Shown here piece by piece: positions 1 through 5,579 of a DNA stretch of 12,848 nt. Position 1 is the stretch's first letter. The number at the start of each line of letters is the position of its first letter. Origin of the DNA: Marmoricola sp. (GTDB lineage Bacteria > Actinomycetota > Actinomycetes > Propionibacteriales > Nocardioidaceae); contig JASLCW010000441.1 of NCBI GenBank assembly GCA_030151765.1, positions 1-12,848 on the forward strand, read 5' to 3'. Made by a program: the position numbers and the translations under genes. Below the pieces are notes generated by a model. It worked only from the letters and a program-made list of their open reading frames with translations. It made no database searches and was not told where the DNA came from.

Positions 1-145
1 CGAGCGCGAAGAGGTTCGCGGCGTGCTCGGTGTCGTTGAAGACGTACGACGTGGTCTGGTAGATCGGAACCGCGCGGGAATTGGTCGCGGGGTCGGCCTG
101 CTCCTGGCCGGCGTGGACCGCGAGGGTCTCGGGCTTGAAGGTCAT
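1..145 (-). CDS. metY: O-acetylhomoserine sulfhydrylase (MetY type), N-terminal fragment
   Basis: Only the first 48 codons lie in the window; the gene continues past the left edge. The visible protein begins MTFKPETLAVHAGQ and contains TNSRAVPIYQTTSYVFNDTE and HAANLFAL. This is the characteristic N-terminus of the PLP-dependent O-acetylhomoserine aminocarboxypropyltransferase / Cys-Met metabolism family, which makes homocysteine from O-acetylhomoserine and sulfide in the cytoplasm. The PLP lysine and most of the fold are outside the window. The ATG at 145 is preceded by an AGGAG ribosome site (complement of 152-156, 6 nt spacing), which fixes the start. It is divergent from the pentapeptide-repeat gene. 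A neighbouring metX is typical of such loci but cannot be checked here. The family call is strong. Separating MetY from a related sulfhydrylase rests on the first 48 residues only. Confidence 0.9.
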   Translation of the reverse strand, partial: MTFKPETLAVHAGQEQADPATNSRAVPIYQTTSYVFNDTEHAANLFAL

Positions 146-308
146 GGGGAACTCCTGTGATCGACGGGTGACGCGGAGGAAGTCAAAGTATAGTGAACAG
201 ATAGAGATTGATGCTCGTGCCCGCAATCCGAGACATTCGGACACTATGTGAGAAGTCAACGATGACCGGTGCCGCCGTACCGCTCAACCGACGTCCTCGG
301 AGTGAGAC
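146..308. promoter_or_regulatory. Divergent intergenic region upstream of metY with a small inverted repeat
   Basis: This gap is more AT-rich than its surroundings. Two structures are visible: TCCGA-GACAT-TCGGA (227-241), an inverted repeat with 5-bp arms, and ATAGTG (190-195) facing CACTAT (242-247). On the minus strand TATACT (complement of 187-192) could be a -10 box for metY, but I find no convincing -35 at 16-18 bp. I see no SAM riboswitch-like structure. The inverted repeats may be an operator for a sulfur or methionine regulator, but nothing identifies which one. The arms are short and could be chance. Confidence 0.3.
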
Positions 309-1076
309 GTGACCATGGATCTCCAACTGACCGATCTCCGCGCCGATTGCGCGAACTGCACGGCGCTCTGCTGCGTCCTGCTGCCCTACAGCCGGGCGGC
401 GGGCTTCGGCGCCGACAAGCCCGGCGGGGTCCCCTGCGCCCACCTGGCCGAGGACGATCGCTGTCGCATTCACGCGAGCCTGCGCCCGGACGGCTGGCCG
501 AGCTGCGATGTCTTCGACTGCTTCGGTGCCGGCCAGTGGGTCAGCGGCCACACCTACGCCGGCCGCGGCTGGCGCGCGCCCGGGACCGATCGCGGTGAGA
601 TGGCCGCGGTGCTCAGTGCTCAGCGACTGGTCCACGAGATGCTCTGGCATCTCGACGAGGTGGTACGCCGGAACCGCGCCGACGACACCACCCGGCAGCT
701 GCAGGCCCGGCTCGTCGAGGTCCGGGGGATGGCGCCGGTGGAGCTGCTCACCGCCGACCTGGACGAGATCCTCGACGACGCGGGCGCGCACTTCGCCGAA
801 ATCACCGGCAGCGGAGCCGCCGATCTGCGCGGTCGGGATCTGGCCGGCCGCGATCTCCGCCGGGAGGCGGTCTCGGGCGCCTCCTTCCGGGGCGCCCTGC
901 TGATCGGGGCCGATCTGCGAGGTGTCGATCTGGGGCACGCCGATCTCCTCGGCGCCGATCTGCGCGGGGCCCGGCTGGAGGGCGCCGATCTCGGTGACGT
1001 CTGGTTCCTGACCCGGCCGCAACTGACCGCGGCCGGCACCGACGGGCGCACCGTCGTACCGCCGCGACTGCGTTGA
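309..1076 (+). CDS. Pentapeptide-repeat protein with Cys-rich N-terminal cluster
   Basis: The 255-aa protein has two parts. Residues 14-71 hold eight cysteines and two histidines in a regular pattern: C14-x2-C17-x3-C21-C22, C43-x-H45, C52-x2-H55, C66-x4-C71. This looks like a metal site (Fe-S or Zn), reminiscent of YkgJ-type clusters. Residues 168-232 form about 12 pentapeptides of the A(D/N)LxG type (GADLR, HADLL, GADLG and so on), expected to fold as a right-handed quadrilateral beta-helix. Residues 95-165 between them look helical. No signal peptide or membrane segment is seen, so it is probably cytoplasmic. The GTG at 309 is used because GGAG (299-302) lies 6 nt before it; ATG 315 is in frame and possible. 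The biochemical role is unknown. Pentapeptide proteins include DNA-gyrase protectors, but nothing specific supports that here. Confidence 0.85.
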   Translation: MTMDLQLTDLRADCANCTALCCVLLPYSRAAGFGADKPGGVPCAHLAEDDRCRIHASLRPDGWPSCDVFDCFGAGQWVSGHTYAGRGWRAPGTDRGEMAAVLSAQRLVHEMLWHLDEVVRRNRADDTTRQLQARLVEVRGMAPVELLTADLDEILDDAGAHFAEITGSGAADLRGRDLAGRDLRREAVSGASFRGALLIGADLRGVDLGHADLLGADLRGARLEGADLGDVWFLTRPQLTAAGTDGRTVVPPRLR

Positions 1077-1169
1077 CGAGGCCAGGGCTGCGCGTCCAAG
1101 ATGTGCCCGGTCCGTGGTCGATCCGACGATCTGACCCCAACTGCCGACGGGCCGTGAAAGGCTGCTGCC

Positions 1170-1886
1170 GTGTCCCTGTCTTATCGCGCCCAGATGAAGG
1201 CCTACCGCGCCCGGATGAAGGCCCGCGAGGTCGTGATCAAGCACGGCATCGACCACCGCGGTCTCGACCTGCTCGCTCGTCTTCCGAAGCTGGGCAACTG
1301 GGAGCGGGAGAAGGTCCCGGCCAGCATCCCGCGCTTCGACCACCGCTTCCGCCTCTACGACCACCTCCAGGCGCACGTCCTCAAGGACGAGCCGATGGAC
1401 TACCTGGAGTTCGGTGTCTACAAGGGTGAGTCCATGGGCTACTGGGCGGACATCCACAAGAACGCCGCCTCCCGTTTCTACGGCTTCGACTCCTTCGACG
1501 GCCTTCCCGAGGACTGGGCCTATTTCGGTGGCGCGGTCGGCGAGTCGACCTTCGACGCCGGCGGGGTCGCCCCGGTCCTGGCCGACCAGCGGGTCACCTT
1601 CGTGAAGGGCCTCTTCCAGGACACGGTCGACGACTTCCTGGAGAAGTTCCAGCCCGAGTCCCGGATCCTGCTGCACTGCGATGCGGACCTCTACTCGTCG
1701 ACGCTCTACGTACTCACCAAGTTCGACCGGCTGCTGGTGCCCGGCTCGATCGTGGTCTTCGACGAGTTCGCCTCGGTGATGGACGAGTTCTCGGCGCTGC
1801 GCGACTACTGCTCGGCCTATCGCCGGGAGTACGACGTGATCGCCGCGCACGACCAGCTGGCGCAGCTCGCCATCGTGATGCGCTGA
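1170..1886 (+). CDS. TylF/MycF-family SAM-dependent O-methyltransferase
   Basis: This 238-aa protein matches the macrocin-O-methyltransferase (TylF/MycF) family, which transfers methyl from S-adenosylmethionine to a sugar or related hydroxyl in a metal-dependent way. Visible motifs are YLEFGVYKGES (78-88, SAM loop), FDSFDGLPEDW (106-116), HCDADLYSST (169-178, acidic metal-binding stretch) and GSIVVFDEF (192-200). The N-terminal 45 residues are basic (KAYRARMKAREV). The GTG start at 1170 has a weak AAAGG at 1157-1161. The 93-nt gap from the previous gene contains an imperfect hairpin (GGTCGATC 1116-1123 against GATC-t-GACC 1128-1136). No glycosyltransferase or sugar gene is nearby, so the substrate is unknown. 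Antibiotic tailoring or glycan methylation are both possible. The family call is confident, the substrate is not. Confidence 0.85.
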   Translation: MSLSYRAQMKAYRARMKAREVVIKHGIDHRGLDLLARLPKLGNWEREKVPASIPRFDHRFRLYDHLQAHVLKDEPMDYLEFGVYKGESMGYWADIHKNAASRFYGFDSFDGLPEDWAYFGGAVGESTFDAGGVAPVLADQRVTFVKGLFQDTVDDFLEKFQPESRILLHCDADLYSSTLYVLTKFDRLLVPGSIVVFDEFASVMDEFSALRDYCSAYRREYDVIAAHDQLAQLAIVMR

Positions 1887-1895
1887 GCCGACCCC

Positions 1896-1915
1896 TCTTC
1901 CGCATTTGCGGAAGA
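1896..1915. promoter_or_regulatory. Operator palindrome 1 of the mod operon
   Basis: TCTTCCGCATTTGCGGAAGA is a perfect inverted repeat with 9-bp arms around TT. Its core CCGCA-TT-TGCGG recurs at 1931-1942 as CCGCA-AA-TGCGG. It lies between the methyltransferase stop and the -35 region of the mod promoter. Recurrence of the core next to the promoter argues for a binding site of the adjacent HTH-TOBE regulator rather than a simple terminator, although a weak terminator role for the upstream gene is not excluded. Confidence 0.65.
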
Positions 1916-1919
1916 CTTC

Positions 1920-1949
1920 TATACATCCGCCCGCAAATGCGGATAGCCT
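1920..1949 (+). promoter_or_regulatory. Mod operon promoter giving a leaderless transcript
   Basis: TAGCCT (1944-1949) is a TANNNT -10 box exactly 6 nt before the GTG at 1956, the spacing expected when the transcript begins at the start codon. TATACA (1920-1925) is a possible -35 (4 of 6 matches to TTGACA) with an 18-bp spacer. No Shine-Dalgarno sequence precedes the GTG. The second palindrome lies inside the spacer, so a bound regulator would block or remodel polymerase binding. Confidence 0.55.
1931..1942. promoter_or_regulatory. Operator palindrome 2 of the mod operon
   Basis: CCGCA-AA-TGCGG lies between the proposed -35 and -10. It is the same core as the palindrome at 1896-1915, and the centres are 31 bp apart, close to three helical turns, so two bound dimers would sit on one face of the helix. 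A looser outer arm ATCCGC (1925-1930) faces GCGGAT (1939-1944). Confidence 0.65.
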
Positions 1950-1955
1950 GTGTAG

Positions 1956-2345
1956 GTGACGACCTACCGGATCCGTGACGTCGCGGAGCTTCTCGGAGTC
2001 AGCGACGACACCGTACGACGGTGGGTCGACGCGGGTCGGCTGCATGCCCGCGTCGACGACGGTCGCCAGGTGATCGACGGCGCCGAACTGGCCGCCTTCG
2101 CCCGCGAGCGTGCCGAGGAGCCGGAGGCCGGCCGACTGGCGCCGACCTCGGCGCGCAATCGCTTCACCGGCCTGGTCACCCGCGTCGTCCGGGACCAGGT
2201 GATGGCCCAGGTCGAGATCCAGGCGGGCCCGCACCGGGTCGTCTCGCTGATCAGCCGGGAGGCGGCCGACGAACTCGGCCTCGAGCCCGGCGTACTCGCC
2301 ACAGCCGCCGTGAAGTCGACCAATGTCGTCGTGGAGTTGCCATGA
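1956..2345 (+). CDS. HTH-TOBE molybdate-responsive regulator of the mod operon
   Basis: The 129-aa protein has an excisionase/MerR-like helix-turn-helix at residues 4-50 (IRDVAELLGVSDDTVRRWVD) and a single TOBE/Mop domain at 66-129. The TOBE part contains LGLEPGV, also present in the ModC C-terminus of this operon, so both probably bind molybdate or tungstate. It differs from E. coli ModE, which has a winged helix and two TOBE units. It heads the operon and its stop overlaps the modA start in ATGA (2342-2345), indicating translational coupling. The GTG at 1956 fits a leaderless transcript. Likely role: oxyanion-dependent control of its own operon through the twin palindromes. Whether it represses or activates cannot be read from sequence. 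Confidence 0.85.
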   Translation: MTTYRIRDVAELLGVSDDTVRRWVDAGRLHARVDDGRQVIDGAELAAFARERAEEPEAGRLAPTSARNRFTGLVTRVVRDQVMAQVEIQAGPHRVVSLISREAADELGLEPGVLATAAVKSTNVVVELP

Positions 2346-3100
2346 AGAAGACCCTCAAGACCGCCTCCGCCGCGCTCGCCGGCCTGCTCCTCGTCCCCGG
2401 GCTGGCCGGCTGCGGGAGCAGCGGCGGCGACAAGACGCTGACCGTCTTCGCCGCCGCCTCGCTGCAGGAGCCCTTCACCGCCCTCGCGAAGCAGTTCGAG
2501 AAGGACCACAAGGGCGTCAAGGTCGAGTTGAGCTTCGGTGCCAGCAACGACCTCGCCGCCCAGATCCAGCAGGGTGCGCCGGCGGACGTGATCGCCACGG
2601 CGAGCTCGAAGACGATGGATCAGATCAGCTCCGACGTGACCGACCGGGCGGACTTCGCGAGCAACACGATGGAGATCGCGATTCCCGCCGCCAATCCCGG
2701 ACACATCACCTCGCTGGCCGACCTGACCCGCAAGGGCGTCAAGCTCGCCGTGTGCCAGGCCGAGGTGCCGTGTGGCGTCGTGGCCGCCCAGGTCTTCGCC
2801 GATGCCAAGCTCGTCGTGCACCCGGTCACCGAGGAGGTCGACGTGAAGTCGGTGCTCACCAAGGTCAGCCTCGGTGAAGTGGACGCGGGCATCGTCTATG
2901 TCAGCGACGTGAAGACGGCCGGCGCGAAGGTCACCGGCATCACCATCCCGGCGGCGGTCAACGCGGTGACGACGTACCCGATCGCGACGGTCTCCAAGAC
3001 GAAGGAGAAGTCACTGGCGGCCGACTTCGTCAAGCTCGTCGAGGGCGATGCCGGTCGTACGGCGTTGTCCGCCAGCGGATTCGCCCCGCCGACCTCGTAG
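2342..3100 (+). CDS. modA: Molybdate ABC transporter substrate-binding lipoprotein ModA
   Basis: This 252-aa protein binds molybdate (or tungstate) outside the membrane and delivers it to ModBC. The N-terminus is a lipoprotein signal: KK at 2-3, a hydrophobic stretch at 8-20 and lipobox LAGC with the lipidated Cys at 24. The ModA family hallmarks follow: TVFAAASL (34-41), SFGASNDLAAQI (64-75) with oxyanion-contacting serines, and GEVDAGIVYVSDV (178-190). Cys138 and Cys144 could form a disulfide. The ATG at 2342 overlaps the regulator stop, and GGAG (2333-2336) lies 5 nt upstream. Length is normal for the family. Tungstate specificity (TupA/WtpA) is unlikely given the motifs and the modBC context, but ion selectivity cannot be proven from sequence. 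Confidence 0.95.
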   Translation: MKKTLKTASAALAGLLLVPGLAGCGSSGGDKTLTVFAAASLQEPFTALAKQFEKDHKGVKVELSFGASNDLAAQIQQGAPADVIATASSKTMDQISSDVTDRADFASNTMEIAIPAANPGHITSLADLTRKGVKLAVCQAEVPCGVVAAQVFADAKLVVHPVTEEVDVKSVLTKVSLGEVDAGIVYVSDVKTAGAKVTGITIPAAVNAVTTYPIATVSKTKEKSLAADFVKLVEGDAGRTALSASGFAPPTS

Positions 3101-3103
3101 CGT

Positions 3104-3943
3104 GTGAGCGTGCGAAGGAGGGTGCCCAGGAGCCGGAGCCGTCGGGAGCGCACTCCGCTGCTGCTCGCCGTCCCCGCGGTGCTGGCGGCGCTCTTCCTGA
3201 TCGTGCCGCTGATCGCACTCGTGGTGCGGGCGCCCTGGTCCGACCTGGCGCACCTGCTCACCGAGACACAGGCCCTGCAGGCCTTGCGGCTCTCGCTGCT
3301 GACGGCCACCGCGGCGACGGTGATCGCGGTGCTTCTCGGCGTACCGCTGGCGTGGATGCTGGCCCGCCGGCAGCTGCCGGGCGTCGGCCTGATCCGGGCG
3401 CTCACCACGTTGCCCCTGGTGATGCCGCCGGTGGTCGGTGGCGTCGCACTGCTCTATGCCTTCGGGCGGATGGGCCTCGTCGGTCGCTATCTGGACCTGT
3501 GGTTCGGACTCACCATCCCCTTCACCAGCGTGGCCGTCGTGATGGCGGAGACCTTCGTGGCGATGCCCTTCCTCGTCGTCACGCTCGAGGGCGCCTTCCG
3601 CAGCTCCGATCTCGGCCACGAGGAGGCCGCCGCGACCCTGGGGGCCTCGCGGCTGCGGATCTTCTTCGCGGTGACGCTGCCCGCGGTGCGGCCGGCGCTG
3701 ATCGCCGGCTCGGTGCTCTGCTGGGCCCGGGCGCTGGGGGAGTTCGGCGCCACCATCACCTTCGCCGGCAGCTTCGCGGGAAGCACCCGCACGATGCCGA
3801 TCGCGATCTACCTGGCGATGGTCGGCGATCCCGAGTCCGGTACGGCGCTCGCCCTGGTGATGCTCGCCGTCTCGGCCGCCGTACTCATCATGCAGCGGGA
3901 GCGCTGGTGGTACGCGGGCGTGTTCCGGGGGGCGGCAAGGTGA
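3104..3943 (+). CDS. modB: Molybdate ABC transporter permease ModB
   Basis: The 279-aa integral membrane protein forms the molybdate channel. Hydrophobic segments lie at about 18-41, 62-88, 98-121, 141-163, 198-222 and 245-264. The cytoplasmic EAA loop that docks on the ATPase is clear at 173-193 (EEAAATLGASRLRI, then LPAVRP). The extreme N-terminus is very basic (RRRVPRSRSRR), consistent with staying inside. It follows modA after 3 nt. Start choice is uncertain: GTG 3104, 3110 and 3122 are all in frame and none has a well-spaced ribosome site, so coupling from modA is likely. The stop TGA overlaps a GTG (GTGA, 3940-3943) that opens a small ORF. Confidence 0.93.
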   Translation: MSVRRRVPRSRSRRERTPLLLAVPAVLAALFLIVPLIALVVRAPWSDLAHLLTETQALQALRLSLLTATAATVIAVLLGVPLAWMLARRQLPGVGLIRALTTLPLVMPPVVGGVALLYAFGRMGLVGRYLDLWFGLTIPFTSVAVVMAETFVAMPFLVVTLEGAFRSSDLGHEEAAATLGASRLRIFFAVTLPAVRPALIAGSVLCWARALGEFGATITFAGSFAGSTRTMPIAIYLAMVGDPESGTALALVMLAVSAAVLIMQRERWWYAGVFRGAAR

Positions 3944-4011
3944 GCGAGCTTGCGAGCGAACAATCCAGTAGAGCGAGTCTGGTCAGCGAGCCGACGGAGG
4001 AGGCTCGATGA
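3940..4011 (+). CDS. Possible 23-aa coupled small ORF between modB and modC
   Basis: A GTG at 3940 overlaps the modB stop (GTGA). The frame runs 23 codons, starting VSELASEQSSRA and ending EPTEEAR, to a TGA that overlaps the modC start (ATGA, 4008-4011). Both junctions are the classic termination-reinitiation type, so ribosomes could pass from modB through this ORF to modC. The peptide is rich in Ser, Glu and Arg, and its DNA has a GCGAGC-repeat character, so it may be a by-product of a repeat element rather than a functional peptide. It contains the modC ribosome site GGAGGAGG (3996-4003). No family is recognised. Confidence 0.3.
   Translation: MSELASEQSSRASLVSEPTEEAR
3942..3990 (+). repeat. 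GAGCGAG-rich repeat-like element between modB and modC
   Basis: This gap repeats GAGCGAG-like units: GAGCGAG at 3942-3948 and 3971-3977, GCGAGCGAA at 3952-3960, and CAGCGAG at 3984-3990. It includes GAGCGAACAATCCAG (3954-3968), which matches 13 of 15 bases of GAGCGAAGAATCGAG on the opposite strand at 5590-5604. Two similar junction sequences suggest a short dispersed extragenic repeat, though two copies are thin evidence. Confidence 0.35.
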
Positions 4012-5066
4012 CGCTGGCGGTGGACGTCGAGGTGGCACGGGGGTCGTTCGCGCTGGCGGCGGCCGTCGAAGTCGGTGCCGGTGAGCGGCTGGGCATCGTC
4101 GGCCCGAACGGCTCCGGCAAGTCGACCCTGCTGCGCGCGATCGCCGGGCTGGAGCCGATCACCCGCGGCCGCATCGAGCTCGGCGGCCGGGTGCTCGCGG
4201 CGGATGAGGTCGACCTGCCGCCCCAGGACCGCGAGGTCGGCGTGGTCTTCCAGGATCATCGGCTCTTCCCGCACCTGAATGTCCGCGACAACGTCGCCTT
4301 CGGTCCGCGCTCGCGAGGGCGTGCCCGCGGAGTGGCCCGGCGGCTCGCCGACGAGGCCCTGGCGCGCCTGGACTGCTCCCGTCTCGCCGACCGGCGCCCC
4401 GCCGACCTCTCCGGTGGCGAATCGCAACGCGTCGCGCTGGCCCGGGCGCTGGCCCAGGAGCCGCGGGCGCTGCTCCTCGACGAGCCCACGGCCGCCCTGG
4501 ACGCAGGCGCTCGGATCGAGGTGCGGACCGAGCTCGCCCGTCATCTCTCCGATCTCGACATTCCCACCATCCTGGTCACCCATGACCCGATCGAGGCGAT
4601 GGTGATGGCGGACCGGCTCGTCGTACTGGAGGCCGGGCGGGTGGTGCAGACGGGCACTCCCCGGGAGATCGCGGAGCGACCGCTGACGACATACGTCGCC
4701 GGCCTGCTCGGCCTCAACCTGTACGCCGGTCGCGTGGTGGGCGATCACGTGGCACTCGACGGCGGCGGGGTGCTCGTGCCCCGGACACTGCCGGTCGCGG
4801 ACCAGGTCCTCGTCACCGTCCCGCCGGCGGCGATCGCGGTACACCTGCGCGAGCCCGCGGACTCCAGCCCGCGCAATGTCTGGCGCGGCCGGGTGCGTGC
4901 CCTGGAGCCGGCGCGGGGCAGCGTCCGGTTGCGGGTCATCGGCCCGCCCGATGCGATGGTCGACATCACGCCCGCGGCCGCCACGGCTCTCGGGCTGGAG
5001 CCCGGGGTCGAGGTCTGGTTGAGCGTGAAGGCGAACGAGACGGACTGCTATGTCGCTGGTTCCTGA
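4008..5066 (+). CDS. modC: Molybdate ABC transporter ATP-binding protein ModC
   Basis: The 352-aa ATPase energises ModB. Visible motifs: Walker A GPNGSGKST (32-40), Q-loop Q82 in VFQDHRLFPHL, ABC signature LSGGE (134-138), Walker B LLLDEP (155-160) and switch His192 in VTHDP. The C-terminal third contains the TOBE/Mop oxyanion-binding domain (about 285-350), with LGLEPGV at 328-334 as in the operon regulator. This allows substrate feedback on transport, as known for ModC proteins. GGAGGAGG (3996-4003) precedes the ATG by 4 nt, and the start overlaps the stop of the preceding small ORF. Length is normal and all catalytic residues are present. Confidence 0.95.
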   Translation: MTLAVDVEVARGSFALAAAVEVGAGERLGIVGPNGSGKSTLLRAIAGLEPITRGRIELGGRVLAADEVDLPPQDREVGVVFQDHRLFPHLNVRDNVAFGPRSRGRARGVARRLADEALARLDCSRLADRRPADLSGGESQRVALARALAQEPRALLLDEPTAALDAGARIEVRTELARHLSDLDIPTILVTHDPIEAMVMADRLVVLEAGRVVQTGTPREIAERPLTTYVAGLLGLNLYAGRVVGDHVALDGGGVLVPRTLPVADQVLVTVPPAAIAVHLREPADSSPRNVWRGRVRALEPARGSVRLRVIGPPDAMVDITPAAATALGLEPGVEVWLSVKANETDCYVAGS

Positions 5067-5078
5067 CGGCCGTGGGCA

Positions 5079-5084
5079 TAGGCT
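5079..5084 (+). promoter_or_regulatory. Predicted -10 box for a leaderless glutathione peroxidase transcript
   Basis: TAGGCT fits TANNNT and ends 6 nt before the ATG at 5091, the same geometry as in front of the mod regulator and the MetF-like gene. No Shine-Dalgarno is present in the 24-nt gap after modC. I find no good -35, so this rests on the -10 and its spacing. Confidence 0.45.
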
Positions 5085-5090
5085 CCCCTC

Positions 5091-5579
5091 ATGAGTGACA
5101 AGACCCTGTCCGACTTCACCGCCACCACGCTGGTCGGTGAGGAGCAGGCGCTGTCGGCGTACGCCGGCAAGGTGGCGCTGGTCGTCAACACCGCCTCCAA
5201 GTGCGGTTTCACCCCGCAGTACGCCGGGCTCGAGGAGCTCTACGAGAAGTACGCCGACCAAGGGCTGGTCGTGCTCGGTTTCCCGTGCAACCAGTTCGCC
5301 AGCCAGGAGCCGGGTGGTGCCGACGAGATCGGCGCCTTCTGCGAGAAGAACTACGGGGTCACCTTCCCGATGTTCGACAAGATCGACGTGAACGGCGCCG
5401 ACGCGCACCCGCTCTACCAGTGGCTGCGGACCGAGAAGGGCGGCGTCCTCGGCAGCGCGATCAAGTGGAACTTCACCAAGTTCCTGATCGGCCGCGACGG
5501 CTTGGTGATCAAGCGCTACGGCTCGACCACCACGCCCGACAAGATCGCCGGTGACATCGAAGCCGCGCTCAACGCATGA
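5091..5579 (+). CDS. Glutathione peroxidase family protein (Cys type, probably thioredoxin-dependent)
   Basis: This 162-aa cytoplasmic enzyme reduces hydrogen peroxide and lipid hydroperoxides. The catalytic tetrad is intact: peroxidatic Cys38 in NTASKCGFTPQY, Gln72 in FPCNQFASQEPG, and Trp126-Asn127 in KWNFTKFLIG. Cys84 in GAFCEKNYGV is at the position of the resolving cysteine of monomeric two-Cys GPx enzymes, so the true reductant is probably thioredoxin (or a similar disulfide reductant) rather than glutathione. Selenocysteine is not used, since the codon is TGC. It follows modC by 24 nt but has its own apparent promoter. Its stop overlaps the following ATG (ATGA, 5576-5579). Length is typical. 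Confidence 0.95.
   Translation: MSDKTLSDFTATTLVGEEQALSAYAGKVALVVNTASKCGFTPQYAGLEELYEKYADQGLVVLGFPCNQFASQEPGGADEIGAFCEKNYGVTFPMFDKIDVNGADAHPLYQWLRTEKGGVLGSAIKWNFTKFLIGRDGLVIKRYGSTTTPDKIAGDIEAALNA

Noticed and set aside
844..1005. DNA-level repeats of GCCGATCTG type within the pentapeptide gene
   Set aside because: They follow from the encoded pentapeptide repeat and are not an independent element.
1896..1942. CRISPR-like or tandem repeat reading of the two palindromes
   Set aside because: Only two copies of a 12-bp core, with no spacer-repeat regularity. An operator is the simpler reading.
183..2234. A 683-codon minus-strand open frame opposite the pentapeptide, methyltransferase and regulator genes
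   Set aside because: It spans three well-supported plus-strand genes and their gaps and shows no family motif. It is a GC-bias shadow.
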